DNA of 64,000 nt. It comes from Granulosicoccus sp045110475. GTDB taxonomy: Bacteria > Pseudomonadota > Gammaproteobacteria > Granulosicoccales > Granulosicoccaceae. Location of the stretch: NCBI GenBank assembly GCA_045110475.1, contig JBGCGC010000032.1:33549-97548 (forward strand). The letters are read 5' to 3'. Both the position numbers and the translations under genes were made by a program. Under the pieces are notes generated by a model. It saw only the letters and a list, made by a program, of their open reading frames with translations, did no database searches and was not told the DNA's origin. Of the stretch, positions 1 through 8,968 are shown in pieces; position 1 is the first letter of the stretch, and every line of letters begins with the position of its first letter.

Positions 1-1
1 C

Positions 2-178
2 AACAGCGGGCGAATCCTATCCAAAACACATTTGTCCGAGCATGTTTACGATCAGGATTCGGAGCGTGATAGCAACCTTATGGAAGTTTATGTGCGCCGA
101 CTACGGGAAAAGATCGGAACCCAGATGATCCTGACAAAACGCGGTCAGGGTTACATTTTCAACGATCCGGAGACGTAG
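2..178 (+). CDS. Response regulator, OmpR/PhoB family, C-terminal fragment
   Basis: This is the last 58 codons of a gene cut by the window edge. The translation has the wing and recognition-helix end of an OmpR-type winged helix: a VYVRRLREKI stretch followed by a TKRGQGYIF ending, the usual C-terminus of PhoP/QseB/OmpR regulators. It would bind DNA after phosphorylation by the kinase encoded immediately downstream. Stop and next start are 5 bases apart, so the two are certainly one operon. The receiver domain lies outside the window, so the subfamily cannot be settled. The PhoQ-like H-box of the partner kinase suggests a PhoP-type regulator. Confidence 0.9.
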   Translation, partial: NSGRILSKTHLSEHVYDQDSERDSNLMEVYVRRLREKIGTQMILTKRGQGYIFNDPET

Positions 179-183
179 GAGCC

Positions 184-1485
184 TTGAACTCTCTGGAAAG
201 AAGCCTGCAGATCGGCATGGTCGGTTCACTGGTCATTCTGATGTTCATTTTCTGGTGGACTGTCACCCTGACCAGTCGAATGCTGACTGATAGCTATATT
301 TTTACCGAACTTGAGCGACAGACCTACGTACTACAGCAGCTATTCACTGACGACGCTGACGCTCTGGACAATCAATTGCAGAGCCGCGTCGAGCACTTCC
401 CCGGGCGACATTATCTGTGGTCTGTGAGCAATAACGACGCGCTTGATCAAGCCTTGCTATCAATCACGGTACCCGATCTGTTTCCGGGGCAGAGTGCGCG
501 ACGAGCGGCGGTTGGTGTCGAAGGTGAGCCACTACTGGCCTGGTTTGGCGGCTTTGCCATTGATGGCGAAAGCATTGTCTTGGGGGCGGTCCAGGATATT
601 AGCGTCATTACCGAAAAACTACGCGTGTTTCAGTGGTTTGCCGGCACTCTGGCCGCATTGTTATTGATTGTTCTGCTCACGGTTCAGCGCATCATTTTGC
701 GTCGCTCGGTTGAGAAACTCGAACGCATCCGTCGCGACATGCTCCGGCTTGAGCATGGGCAGGCGGTAGCGCTATCCGAAGACGTTCCATCGGAAATCAT
801 GCCGTTGGTGACTGAATTCAATCAACTGCTGCGACGGTTTGAGCAGCGCCTGCGACAATCACGCAATGCAGTCGGAAATCTGGCGCATTCCCTCAAAGGG
901 CCTTTGAACCTGTTGATGCGCTCCAGCGAGGCCTCAACCATCAACGAGCCTGAACGGCTGGCGATTGCGCAAAATGCAGAACACATACGCAGGCTGATCG
1001 AAAGCGAGTTGAAACGTGCCCGTCTGGCAGGTCGCAGTGCAGTGGGCAAGCGTTTTGATGTCGATGCTGAACTGCCTGCAATGATTGGCCTTCTGGAGCA
1101 GGTGTATTCGGAGAAGGGCGTAAATGTCAGCTACCGCGTTGATACTGATGTCGAGTTGGTTCACGACCGGCAGGACATGCTGGAGTTGATTGGAAACTTG
1201 CTGGATAACGCGGTCAAGTGGTGTTCAACGAAAGTCGAGTTGCGGATGCGCAGCTCGGACGGCGTCATTATCGATGTCGAGGATGACGGTCCCGGCTGTT
1301 CGCCCGAGATGCTGGGACGTCTCACCGGACGAGGAGTCAGACTCGATGAGTCTGTGGCAGGCCATGGGCTGGGCCTGTCGATCGTCAAGGATATCGTCGA
1401 CACCTATGATGGTCGGCTGGTGCTGGAGCCATCGCCTGCCTTGGGTGGGTTGAAAGCTTCGGCTTATCTGCCAAGACGTGGCTAG
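184..1485 (+). CDS. PhoQ-like sensor histidine kinase
   Basis: 433-residue inner-membrane kinase starting at TTG, with an AGGAG ribosome site overlapping the stop of the upstream regulator. Visible order: membrane helix about 10-30, periplasmic sensor about 31-150, second helix about 151-171, HAMP-like linker, then a dimerisation helix with the H-box GNLAHSLKGPL (His235). The HSLKxPL form is that of PhoQ-type kinases. The ATPase domain has an N-box (GNLLDNAVKW, about 337-346), G1 (DVEDDGPG, about 364) and G2 (GHGLGLSIV, about 393). It should autophosphorylate on His235 and pass phosphate to the adjacent OmpR-type regulator. The ligand is unknown; calling it a Mg2+/peptide sensor would be extrapolation from PhoQ. 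Confidence 0.9.
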   Translation: MNSLERSLQIGMVGSLVILMFIFWWTVTLTSRMLTDSYIFTELERQTYVLQQLFTDDADALDNQLQSRVEHFPGRHYLWSVSNNDALDQALLSITVPDLFPGQSARRAAVGVEGEPLLAWFGGFAIDGESIVLGAVQDISVITEKLRVFQWFAGTLAALLLIVLLTVQRIILRRSVEKLERIRRDMLRLEHGQAVALSEDVPSEIMPLVTEFNQLLRRFEQRLRQSRNAVGNLAHSLKGPLNLLMRSSEASTINEPERLAIAQNAEHIRRLIESELKRARLAGRSAVGKRFDVDAELPAMIGLLEQVYSEKGVNVSYRVDTDVELVHDRQDMLELIGNLLDNAVKWCSTKVELRMRSSDGVIIDVEDDGPGCSPEMLGRLTGRGVRLDESVAGHGLGLSIVKDIVDTYDGRLVLEPSPALGGLKASAYLPRRG

Positions 1486-1497
1486 TGTAGTGTCTGC

Positions 1498-1893
1498 TTA
1501 ACGTTTGGCGGCCGAGAGGTCGATGACTGGCTTCTTCACGTTGCGTCGGTATAACGTAGCTGTGTGTCCGATCTGTTGAATGCTCACGGCTTTGACCGCC
1601 CGGCAAAGCGCATCAAGCTGGTCCAGTCGAGCCTGTTTGTCACTGACACTGAGTTTTACCTTCACCAGCTCGTGGTGAGACAACGCCCCGTCCAGTTCTT
1701 TGGTGACGGCGTCGGTCAGTCCGTGTTGACCGAGCCGAACGACCGGTTTAAGTGCATGCGCCAATGAACGAAGATACCGCTGGCCGGCCTTGTCCAGTGG
1801 TTTGCTGCTTTTGGCGTCGGCTGGTGTCTCGGCAGGGTTGTTGCGGGTACGTGGTGCCTGTTTGCGCATTGGCTTTCGAGCTGACTGTTTCAT
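1498..1893 (-). CDS. yhbY: CRS1-YhbY domain RNA-binding protein
   Basis: 131 residues. The C-terminal about 95 residues are a CRS1-YhbY (CRM) domain: RYLRSLAHALKPVVRLGQHG at the start, then a helix with DGALSHHELVKVKL and an IGHTATLYRR ending. The family binds pre-50S ribosomal particles and helps large-subunit assembly. The first about 35 residues are a basic, low-complexity extension not found in the short (about 97 residue) enteric form. The gene is divergent from rlmE with about 95 bp between, the same arrangement as in Escherichia coli, which supports the assignment. Confidence 0.9.
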   Translation of the reverse strand: MKQSARKPMRKQAPRTRNNPAETPADAKSSKPLDKAGQRYLRSLAHALKPVVRLGQHGLTDAVTKELDGALSHHELVKVKLSVSDKQARLDQLDALCRAVKAVSIQQIGHTATLYRRNVKKPVIDLSAAKR

Positions 1894-1988
1894 GGATGTC
1901 CGGGTAATTGGTACGGTTAGTTACTTACTGTTGTCCGCAAACACCCTACAATGGTGCGCTGGGTTGCCAAGCGTGAGTATGAGGGATT

Positions 1989-2612
1989 GTGGGCCGATCA
2001 GGCAGTAAAAGTAGTCAGCGATGGCTCGACGAGCATGCTTCTGACCCCTACGTCAAGCAAGCTGCCGCTGACGGGTATCGTTCTCGTGCAGTGTACAAAC
2101 TCATTGAGCTGGACGAAAAAGACCGTTTCATCCGTCCATCGTCAGTCATTCTGGAGCTGGGTGCCGCGCCCGGAGGCTGGACCCAGTACCTTTCGCGTCG
2201 CGCGGGTGCCGACTCAACGGTGGTTGCGTCAGATATCCTGCCCATGGACGCATTACCAGACGTGCATTTTGTCTTGGGCGACTTTACCGAACAGAGTACG
2301 GCCGACGAAATTTCACTGGTAATGAAAAACTGTCAGGCCGATCTTGTTTTGTCGGATATGGCGCCCAACATAAGTGGAGTAGGTGTGTCCGATCAGGCCC
2401 GCGCGATGGCGCTTGTAGAGCTGGCGCTTGAGTCGGCAGTCGAGTTTTTGAAGGCCGACGGTGTATTTGTTGCCAAGATATTCCAGGGTGTTGGGTTTGA
2501 TGAGTACATGCAACAGGTACGGAAGCGCTTTCGTAGCGTAAAGGTAAGGAAGCCGGCAGCCAGTAGGGCGCGCAGTCGGGAAGTCTATGTAGTGGCAAGG
2601 AACTTGATATGA
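1989..2612 (+). CDS. rlmE: 23S rRNA (uridine2552-2'-O)-methyltransferase
   Basis: 207-residue Rossmann methyltransferase that 2'-O-methylates U2552 in the ribosomal A-loop using S-adenosylmethionine. Start is GTG (GRSGSKSSQRWL), close behind GAGGG. The SAM loop ELGAAPGGWTQYL is present. The K-D-K-E tetrad of the RrmJ family is visible as Lys in AVYKLIELDE, Asp in LVLSDMAPNISG, Lys in GVFVAKIFQG and Glu in SREVYVVARN. Length equals the family norm. It sits 68 bp ahead of ftsH, the classical rlmE-ftsH pair, and is divergent from yhbY. Confidence 0.97.
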   Translation: MGRSGSKSSQRWLDEHASDPYVKQAAADGYRSRAVYKLIELDEKDRFIRPSSVILELGAAPGGWTQYLSRRAGADSTVVASDILPMDALPDVHFVLGDFTEQSTADEISLVMKNCQADLVLSDMAPNISGVGVSDQARAMALVELALESAVEFLKADGVFVAKIFQGVGFDEYMQQVRKRFRSVKVRKPAASRARSREVYVVARNLI

Positions 2613-2680
2613 TCAGGGTCTGCATTGGGTATTGAACTAACTACAAGCGTGGTAGCTCCGCGTTTCGAGAGGTTAAGTCT

Positions 2681-4642
2681 TTGAGTGATTTATTGAAAAA
2701 CGTGCTGCTTTGGGTTGTGATTGCCGTCATCCTCATGACGGTATTCAACAATCTGGGCGGTCAGCGTACGGCGACGGATACCATTGCGTATTCTGACTTC
2801 CTCCAGAGTGTCAACACCGGGCAGGTCGACAAGGTCAGATTCAACGGGGTGGAAATTACGGGTATTCGCGACGGCAGCAAGCCGTTTACAACGTACAGTC
2901 CCGAAACAGACAACAGTGCGCTCATCGGCGAGCTCGAACGCGCAGGCGTTGATTTTGAAAGCGCTCCGCCCGAAAACCCCAGTGTCCTGCTCAGTATTCT
3001 TTTTAGCTGGTTTCCGTTCATCATCCTTATAGGTTTGTGGATCTTCTTTATGCGGCAGATGCAGGGTGGTGGCGGTGGCCGTGGCGCCATGTCATTTGGC
3101 AAGAGCAAGGCACGGTTGCTTAATGAAGATCAGGTCAAGGTAACCTTCGCCGATGTGGCAGGTGTCGAGGAGGCCAAATCCGAGGTGTCAGAGCTTGTCG
3201 AGTTCTTGCGGGATCCTGGCAAATTTCAGAAACTTGGTGGAAAGATTCCGCGCGGCGTCCTGATGGTAGGTTCTCCGGGTACCGGTAAAACGCTGCTTGC
3301 CAAAGCCATTGCGGGCGAAGCCAAGGTACCTTTCTTCACCATTTCGGGCTCGGACTTCGTGGAAATGTTTGTCGGTGTTGGTGCAAGCCGCGTCCGGGAT
3401 ATGTTTGAGCAAGCCAAGAAACACTCTCCGTGCATCATTTTCATTGATGAGATTGATGCGGTGGGTCGGCATCGTGGTGCAGGTCTGGGTGGTGGTCACG
3501 ACGAGCGCGAGCAGACATTGAATCAACTGCTGGTCGAAATGGACGGATTCGAGGGCAACGAGGGAGTCATTGTTATCGCAGCGACTAACCGGCCAGACGT
3601 TCTTGATCCTGCACTGCTACGTCCGGGGCGCTTCGACAGGCAAGTTGTTGTTCCGTTGCCGGATGTGCGTGGTCGTGAGCAGATACTGCGGGTTCACATG
3701 GCCAAGGTGCCGGTAGCTGATGATGTACGCCCTGAACTTATCGCTCGTGGCACGCCCGGATTCTCCGGCGCTGATCTCGCTAATCTGGTTAACGAGGCCG
3801 CGTTATTTGCTGCCCGAGCTGATGAGCGGCAGGTTGACATGGGTCACTTTGAGCGCGCTAAAGACAAGATTATGATGGGCGCTGAACGCAAGTCCATGGT
3901 CATGAGCGACAAAGAAAAGGAGCTCACCGCTTACCACGAGGCTGGTCACGCCATCGTTGGAAGACTGGTGGAAGAGCACGATCCTGTTTACAAGGTCAGT
4001 ATCATCCCCAGAGGCAGGGCGCTTGGCATCACCATGTTCTTGCCTGAGGAAGATCGCTACAGCCATAGTAAGCGCATGCTCGAATGCAAGATATCGACGC
4101 TCTATGGCGGGCGAATTGCGGAGGAGCTTATCTTCGGTGCTGAGTCGGTCACCACAGGTGCATCAAGCGACATCGAACGAGCGACAGACATCGCCCGTAA
4201 TATGGTCACTCGCTGGGGACTGTCTGAAGAACTTGGCCCGCTCGCCTACAGCGAAGAGGAAGGTGAAGTCTTTCTTGGCAAGTCATCGACCAAGCAGAAC
4301 CCGATGTCGGGTGAGACGATCAAGAGCATCGACTCCGAGATTCGCAAAATCATCGATGTCAACTACGAGAAGGCTGAAACAATTTTAAAGGACAATATGG
4401 ACATCCTGCACGCCATGTCCGAAGCCTTGATCAAGTATGAAACTATTGATCTTGGTCAGATTGATCGCTTGATGGATCGCCGAGAGCCTGGAGAGCCTGC
4501 TGACTGGGGTGGTGACGATTCCGGGGGTGCGAGCAGTGGCAAGACAGACTTGAGCAAGGACAAGGATAAGGAGAAAGCCGAGGACGACAAGAAAGATGAC
4601 GGCGAGCCTGATCCTGCTGATCCGTCTCCAAGTCTCCACTAG
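2681..4642 (+). CDS. ftsH: ATP-dependent zinc metalloprotease FtsH
   Basis: 653-residue inner-membrane AAA+ protease that degrades misfolded membrane proteins and regulators such as LpxC in model species. TTG start with GAGAGGT 7 bases upstream. Two membrane helices (about 5-23 and 101-124) flank a periplasmic domain. The AAA module has Walker A GSPGTGKT (197-204), Walker B CIIFIDEID and a second region of homology with arginine fingers (RPGRFDRQ). The M41 protease has the zinc motif HEAGH at 419-423. The C-terminus is a highly charged Lys/Asp/Glu tail, variable in this family. Walker A carries Ser where most bacterial FtsH have Pro (GPPGTGKT); the essential Gly-Lys-Thr is intact. Confidence 0.98.
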   Translation: MSDLLKNVLLWVVIAVILMTVFNNLGGQRTATDTIAYSDFLQSVNTGQVDKVRFNGVEITGIRDGSKPFTTYSPETDNSALIGELERAGVDFESAPPENPSVLLSILFSWFPFIILIGLWIFFMRQMQGGGGGRGAMSFGKSKARLLNEDQVKVTFADVAGVEEAKSEVSELVEFLRDPGKFQKLGGKIPRGVLMVGSPGTGKTLLAKAIAGEAKVPFFTISGSDFVEMFVGVGASRVRDMFEQAKKHSPCIIFIDEIDAVGRHRGAGLGGGHDEREQTLNQLLVEMDGFEGNEGVIVIAATNRPDVLDPALLRPGRFDRQVVVPLPDVRGREQILRVHMAKVPVADDVRPELIARGTPGFSGADLANLVNEAALFAARADERQVDMGHFERAKDKIMMGAERKSMVMSDKEKELTAYHEAGHAIVGRLVEEHDPVYKVSIIPRGRALGITMFLPEEDRYSHSKRMLECKISTLYGGRIAEELIFGAESVTTGASSDIERATDIARNMVTRWGLSEELGPLAYSEEEGEVFLGKSSTKQNPMSGETIKSIDSEIRKIIDVNYEKAETILKDNMDILHAMSEALIKYETIDLGQIDRLMDRREPGEPADWGGDDSGGASSGKTDLSKDKDKEKAEDDKKDDGEPDPADPSPSLH

Positions 4643-4724
4643 AGGGTCTGCTGCGCGGGCTCATGGGTTGTGCTGACACGTCAGCTAACGCTCTATTATT
4701 GATGCACAACCCTGTCACTAGCTT

Positions 4725-4755
4725 AAGAGCCGCGCAAGCGGCTCTTTGCATTTTA
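4725..4755 (+). terminator. Rho-independent terminator after ftsH
   Basis: Perfect 9-bp stem AAGAGCCGC / GCGGCTCTT closed by a GCAA tetraloop and followed by a T-rich tract (TTGCATTTTAATTT). It separates rlmE-ftsH from folP-glmM. Confidence 0.8.
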
Positions 4756-4814
4756 ATTTGGCCGGTTTTCTCTCGGCTCTTGACAACATTTTAAGTGGAA
4801 TAGCAGGCTCCTAG

Positions 4815-5729
4815 GTGTCTGATCAAAACCGTATCGTGACAACGCTTCAATGCGGTGCCAGGACCTTGACTCTGGACCGGCCCAGAGTGATGGGAATTCT
4901 CAACGTAACCCCTGATTCGTTTTCTGATGGCGGCAAGTTTTTTCGCAAGGATGAAGCCCTGACGCAGGTTGAGGCAATGATTGCTGCAGGTGCAGACATT
5001 ATTGACGTCGGTGGAGAATCCACACGACCAGGTGCAGGTGCAGTTGAGGCGCAAGCAGAGATAGATCGCGTTTCGCCGATCATAGAAGCCATCGTTGATC
5101 GGTTTGATACCATCGTGTCAATCGACACAAGTAAGGCGTGCGTCATGCGGGCAGCGTTTGCCTCAGGTGCCAGTATTGTTAACGATGTGCGAGCCCTTAC
5201 CGAGCCGGATGCCCTTGAGGCTGCCGCATCGTCCGGCTTGCCGGTTTGCCTGATGCATATGCAAGGACAACCGCGTTCCATGCAGCACGCGCCTGCCTAT
5301 GATGAGGTGGTGGCTGATGTGACCGCTTTTCTGATGCGGCGGCGTGAAGCGTGCATGGCAGCGGGTATTTGTGCCTCGCAGATTGTGCTTGATCCGGGCT
5401 TTGGATTTGGCAAGACGCTGGAGCACAATCTGTCGTTGGCAAAAAATCTGCAAACGCTCTGTCAAGCGGGAACAGTCATGATCGGACTGTCAAGAAAACG
5501 TATGCTCGCTGAGATTATTGGAGATGACTCTGTCAGCAGGACAACAGCTTCTGTTACTGCTGCACTCTTGTGTGTTCAGCGTGGGGCGTCTATTGTTCGG
5601 GTCCACGATGTGAAACCCACGGTGCAAGCACTAGCCGTGCTGGCAGCTTTTGATGCCGAGCGGCGAAGCTTGACTGAAGGAATAAGTGTGCTTCAGGAAT
5701 CGAGTGATATTGGAATAGGTGATGGCTAG
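4815..5729 (+). CDS. folP: Dihydropteroate synthase
   Basis: 304-residue TIM-barrel enzyme that condenses p-aminobenzoate with hydroxymethyl-dihydropterin pyrophosphate in folate synthesis; it is the sulfonamide target. All family loops are visible: GILNVTPDSFSDGG, IDVGGESTRPGA, SIDT, NDVRAL, CLMHMQG, DPGFGFGKT and GLSRKRML. Start is GTG (SDQNRIVTT) with a modest CAGG ribosome site. The gene's end overlaps the start of glmM, so translation is probably coupled. The folP-glmM order behind ftsH is a standard gammaproteobacterial arrangement. Confidence 0.97.
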   Translation: MSDQNRIVTTLQCGARTLTLDRPRVMGILNVTPDSFSDGGKFFRKDEALTQVEAMIAAGADIIDVGGESTRPGAGAVEAQAEIDRVSPIIEAIVDRFDTIVSIDTSKACVMRAAFASGASIVNDVRALTEPDALEAAASSGLPVCLMHMQGQPRSMQHAPAYDEVVADVTAFLMRRREACMAAGICASQIVLDPGFGFGKTLEHNLSLAKNLQTLCQAGTVMIGLSRKRMLAEIIGDDSVSRTTASVTAALLCVQRGASIVRVHDVKPTVQALAVLAAFDAERRSLTEGISVLQESSDIGIGDG

Positions 5730-7059
5730 AGAATTTTTTGGAACAGATGGCATTCGTGGCCGCGTAGGTCAGTACCCGATGACGGCTGAGGTTGTCATGA
5801 AGCTGGGGTGGGCAGCCGGAAAGGTGCTGGCATCCAAGGGGAACAGGGAAGTCCTGATTGGCAAGGACACACGCATATCGGGCTATCTGTTCGAATCAGC
5901 GCTGGAAGCTGGTCTGGCTTCAGCGGGAATCAACAGTCGTATGCTGGGACCTATGCCGACACCCGCTGTGGCTTACCTGACAAGTACCTTTCGGGCGGCT
6001 GCCGGAATCGTCATTAGTGCCTCACACAATCCTTATCACGATAACGGCCTGAAATTTTTCAATACGGATGGCACGAAATTGCCTGATGATGTAGAGCTGG
6101 AAATCGAGGCCATGATGAAGCAGGACATGACCACCGTCGATTCTGCCGATCTCGGACGCGCCCGACGTGTTGATGATGCCGCGGGGCGCTATATCGAATT
6201 TTGCAAAAGTACCTTCCCGTCATCGCTGAGGCTGGACGGAATGAAAATTGTGGTGGATGCAGCCAATGGCGCGGGGTACCACATTGCCAGGGAGGTATTC
6301 GATGAACTTGGTGCCGATGTGGTGTCGGTGGGTGCCGATCCCAATGGCCTGAACATCAACAAGGAATGTGGGGCGACCGCTCCTGATAACCTTCGCGCCC
6401 ATGTGTTGCTGGAGAGGGCAGATGTCGGAATTGCTCTGGATGGTGACGGCGATAGACTGATCATGGTTGATCATCGAGGCGAGATTGTTGACGGTGACGA
6501 AATCATCTACGTGCTAGCCAAGGCGCGACATGCTGGCGGCACGCTAACTGGTGGTGTCGTTGGTACGCTGATGACCAATCTTGCGCTGGAGCATGCCTTC
6601 AACGATCTGGACATTCCTTTCGAGCGTGCCGGCGTTGGCGATCGGTATGTCATGGAGCTATTAAAGGCCCGAGGCTGGCAACTCGGCGGCGAGAACTCCG
6701 GTCACGTTATCTGCCTTGATCGGGTGACAACCGGAGACGCTATTGTTGCTGCGCTTGCCGTGCTGGCCGTCATGCGCGAAACAGGTGAGTCGCTGTCCCG
6801 GCTGCGAGCTGGCATGCAGCTCTATCCGCAGGTGCTGTTGAACGTACCTGTCAAAACGCGGGTCAACCTGGACGATAATTCGCAGATCCAGCAGGCGCTG
6901 AAACAGGCAGAGGATGATCTGGGGTCCAGTGGCAGAGTGCTCCTGCGCCCATCAGGGACAGAACCACTGGTGCGGGTTATGGTCGAAGGAAAGGTCGCCA
7001 ATGATGTACAAAGAATCTGTGAGCGTGTTGCCAACGTTGTCGGTGACGCGCTGGAATAA
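5722..7059 (+). CDS. glmM: Phosphoglucosamine mutase
   Basis: 445-residue alpha-D-phosphohexomutase converting glucosamine-6-phosphate to glucosamine-1-phosphate for UDP-GlcNAc, hence peptidoglycan and LPS. Motifs: N-terminal REFFGTDGIRG, the phosphoserine loop VISASHNPYHDNG, the metal loop DGDGDR, the sugar loop GGENSGH and the phosphate-binding RPSGTEPLVR. An in-frame GTG lies one codon earlier (5719), but ATG at 5722 gives the usual MARE-FFGTDG start. It overlaps the last 8 bases of folP. Confidence 0.98.
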   Translation: MAREFFGTDGIRGRVGQYPMTAEVVMKLGWAAGKVLASKGNREVLIGKDTRISGYLFESALEAGLASAGINSRMLGPMPTPAVAYLTSTFRAAAGIVISASHNPYHDNGLKFFNTDGTKLPDDVELEIEAMMKQDMTTVDSADLGRARRVDDAAGRYIEFCKSTFPSSLRLDGMKIVVDAANGAGYHIAREVFDELGADVVSVGADPNGLNINKECGATAPDNLRAHVLLERADVGIALDGDGDRLIMVDHRGEIVDGDEIIYVLAKARHAGGTLTGGVVGTLMTNLALEHAFNDLDIPFERAGVGDRYVMELLKARGWQLGGENSGHVICLDRVTTGDAIVAALAVLAVMRETGESLSRLRAGMQLYPQVLLNVPVKTRVNLDDNSQIQQALKQAEDDLGSSGRVLLRPSGTEPLVRVMVEGKVANDVQRICERVANVVGDALE

Positions 7060-7196
7060 ACGCTGCTCTGGCGTCCGCCGTGTGCGTTGGTACGCGCCTG
7101 ATTGCGGCAATATCACGTTCAGGCATAACCGGTGCTGGACTTACACAACCGAGCTAGGTATCCTTCCGCGGTTTTCATCAATGATAAAGGCTGATT

Positions 7197-7952
7197 TTGG
7201 ACAATCGACGTCCGCTCATCGCAGGTAACTGGAAGCTCAATGGCACGCGTTCTGGCGTGATCGAGCTTGCATCGGGTATTTGTTCCGGCCTTGTTCCCGA
7301 CAATGTCGACGTATTACTGTGCCCGACGGCCGTACATCTTGCTGATGTGCTTGGCGTTGTGGGTAATTCGGCGGTTCATCTGGGGGCGCAGAACTGCGCG
7401 TTACACAGCTCGGGTGCGTACACGGGTGAAGTCTCTGCTCCGATGCTGGCCGAATTTGGCTGTGAGTACGTCATTGTGGGCCACTCGGAGAGACGTGCCA
7501 TTTTTAGTGAAGACAGCGCTCAGGTCGCCGGCAAGTGTGTCGCTGTTCAGCAGGCTGGGTTGATACCCATCCTCTGCGTCGGTGAAACCCTCGACGAGCG
7601 AGAGGCCGATCAGGTAGAAAGCGTTATCACTGATCAGCTTGATGCGTTACTTTCCCTGGCGGGGGTTGGTGGGTTCGCACAGTTGGTTGTCGCCTACGAG
7701 CCTGTCTGGGCGATTGGTACAGGCATGACGGCCAGTCCTGAGCAGGCGCAGGCCGTCCACGCCCTTATCCGCGCCAGAATCAAACAAGAAGATGCGGAAG
7801 TAGCGAGCTCTTTGCGAATTTTGTATGGCGGCAGTGTCAAGCCTGATAACGCAGCCACCCTGTTTTCGCAGCAGGATATCGATGGTGGATTGATCGGTGG
7901 AGCGGCACTGGATGCCGATTCTTTTCTGGCTATCTGCTCAGCCGCTGGCTGA
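7197..7952 (+). CDS. tpiA: Triosephosphate isomerase
   Basis: 251-residue glycolytic TIM barrel interconverting dihydroxyacetone phosphate and glyceraldehyde-3-phosphate in the cytosol. Start is TTG (DNRRPLIAGNWKLNG), six bases after AAAGG. The catalytic Lys lies in GNWKLNG, the electrophilic His in VGHSERR, the catalytic Glu in AYEPVWAIGTG, and the phosphate loops are GGSVKP and GLIGGAAL. All are intact. It precedes secG, as in most gammaproteobacteria. Confidence 0.98.
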   Translation: MDNRRPLIAGNWKLNGTRSGVIELASGICSGLVPDNVDVLLCPTAVHLADVLGVVGNSAVHLGAQNCALHSSGAYTGEVSAPMLAEFGCEYVIVGHSERRAIFSEDSAQVAGKCVAVQQAGLIPILCVGETLDEREADQVESVITDQLDALLSLAGVGGFAQLVVAYEPVWAIGTGMTASPEQAQAVHALIRARIKQEDAEVASSLRILYGGSVKPDNAATLFSQQDIDGGLIGGAALDADSFLAICSAAG

Positions 7953-8030
7953 CTCGGTATTTCACTGTCCTGATTTTATTCATCCGATTTTTATTTACGT
8001 TATTCCCGAACCGAACTTCAAGAGATCAAG

Positions 8031-8423
8031 ATGCAATCCATTGCGTTAGTTATTCACGTCATTCTGGCAGTTGCCGTTATCGCTCTCGTGCTCATGCAGC
8101 ATGGTAAGGGCGCAGATGCCGGAGCGGCATTTGGCAGCGGGGCATCTGCGACTGTATTTGGTGCGCGTGGATCTGCATCGTTTCTAACGCGTGCCACCAC
8201 ACTTTTGGCAACGGCGTTTTTCATCACGAGTCTGTTCCTGTTCTATCTTGCTGCGCATCGTGATTCGTCGGTACGCTCGGTAACCGATATCCCTGGCGTT
8301 ATCGAAGAAGTTATTGAACCTGAAGCGGCTCCGTCAGACCTTCCTGGTGGTGTAGAGTCAGACAGCGGAAGTTCTGGTGACGCGGGTTCAACTGATGCTG
8401 ATATGCCTGTGCCAGCTCAGTAA
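8031..8423 (+). CDS. secG: Preprotein translocase subunit SecG
   Basis: 130-residue inner-membrane subunit of SecYEG. Two hydrophobic helices (about 4-24 and 52-75) flank the characteristic cytoplasmic loop LMQHGKGADAGAAFGSGAS. The acidic, Ser/Gly-rich C-terminal tail (about 85-130) is typical of variable SecG tails. The tpiA-secG-tRNA-Leu order supports the call. Confidence 0.96.
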   Translation: MQSIALVIHVILAVAVIALVLMQHGKGADAGAAFGSGASATVFGARGSASFLTRATTLLATAFFITSLFLFYLAAHRDSSVRSVTDIPGVIEEVIEPEAAPSDLPGGVESDSGSSGDAGSTDADMPVPAQ

Positions 8424-8454
8424 TTCGGCCCGGTTACGCACCTCGAAATACCCT

Positions 8455-8481
8455 TTTACAAATGCTTTTGAGCTATAGTAT
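8455..8481 (+). promoter_or_regulatory. Possible promoter of tRNA-Leu
   Basis: TTTACA at 8455-8460 and an AT-rich TATAGTAT at 8474-8481 lie just ahead of a GC-rich CGGGC discriminator, a pattern usual for stringently controlled stable-RNA promoters. Spacing is short (13-15 bp) whichever -10 is chosen, so this is tentative. Confidence 0.35.
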
Positions 8482-8510
8482 CGGGCTGTCCGGTTTGGGA
8501 CATCCCTTAT

Positions 8511-8595
8511 GCCGTCATGGTGGAATTGGTAGACACGCTATCTTGAGGGGGTAGTGGCGCAAGCTGTCCCGGTTCGAGTCCGGGTGACGGCACCA
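8511..8595 (+). tRNA. tRNA-Leu(GAG)
   Basis: Complete class II tRNA with encoded CCA. The acceptor stem GCCGTCA / TGACGGC pairs perfectly with discriminator A. The D arm GTGGAATTGGTAGACAC is typical of leucine tRNAs. The anticodon stem CTATC / GGTAG encloses the loop TTGAGGG, giving anticodon GAG. The T arm is CCCGGTTCGAGTCCGGG. The variable arm is short for tRNA-Leu. Location after secG is conserved in gammaproteobacteria. Confidence 0.95.
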
Positions 8596-8968
8596 TTAAG
8601 GGTTTTTTCGAGCGTTGGTTTGTAGCAGATCTTTGGTAATTCCTGGCTTGTACAAGTGTGGTACCGGGTTATCCCAGTATGGGTCGTAAGGCTAAGGGTC
8701 TTTGGTAGATTGTTCCAATTGGTCACAACGTCAGATTAGTCGGATAAATGGTTACGTCCGTACATGGGGCGCAACTCTGGCAAAATTTCTGCAATAATTG
8801 CAGCTGTTGCAGAAACACGCTCTTGCGATGAACCTGTTACAAGGAATTTCTGTCAGTTAACTGTCAAGAGTTTATTCGTCAAGTCGCTACCAGTGTCGCG
8901 TAAAGTAGTGCAACGACGCACCAGCATTGTCCTAACGCCTGAACACTGCCAAGACAACGGAGCCTGAT
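8596..8968. other. Non-coding leader region upstream of the nuo operon
   Basis: 373 bp without a convincing gene. A 67-codon plus-strand frame (8764-8967) has no recognisable domain and no ribosome site. The region must hold the nuo promoter, but no clear -35/-10 pair could be picked with confidence. The most ordered part is the palindrome cluster at 8786-8815; a second 10-bp palindrome, CAGTTAACTG, lies near 8851-8860. Confidence 0.6.
8786..8815. promoter_or_regulatory. Nested palindromes upstream of nuoA, possible operator
   Basis: TTTCTGCAA (8786-8794) and TTGCAGAAA (8807-8815) are perfect inverted repeats 12 bp apart. Inside is a second perfect palindrome, CTGCAAT-A-ATTGCAG (8789-8803). 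Three TGCA-type half sites on one DNA face look like a cooperative operator; the regulator is unknown. Confidence 0.35.

Noticed and set aside
8764..8967. 67-codon plus-strand frame before nuoA
   Set aside because: No ribosome site, no homology pattern, and it ends one base before the nuoA start in what must be its leader.
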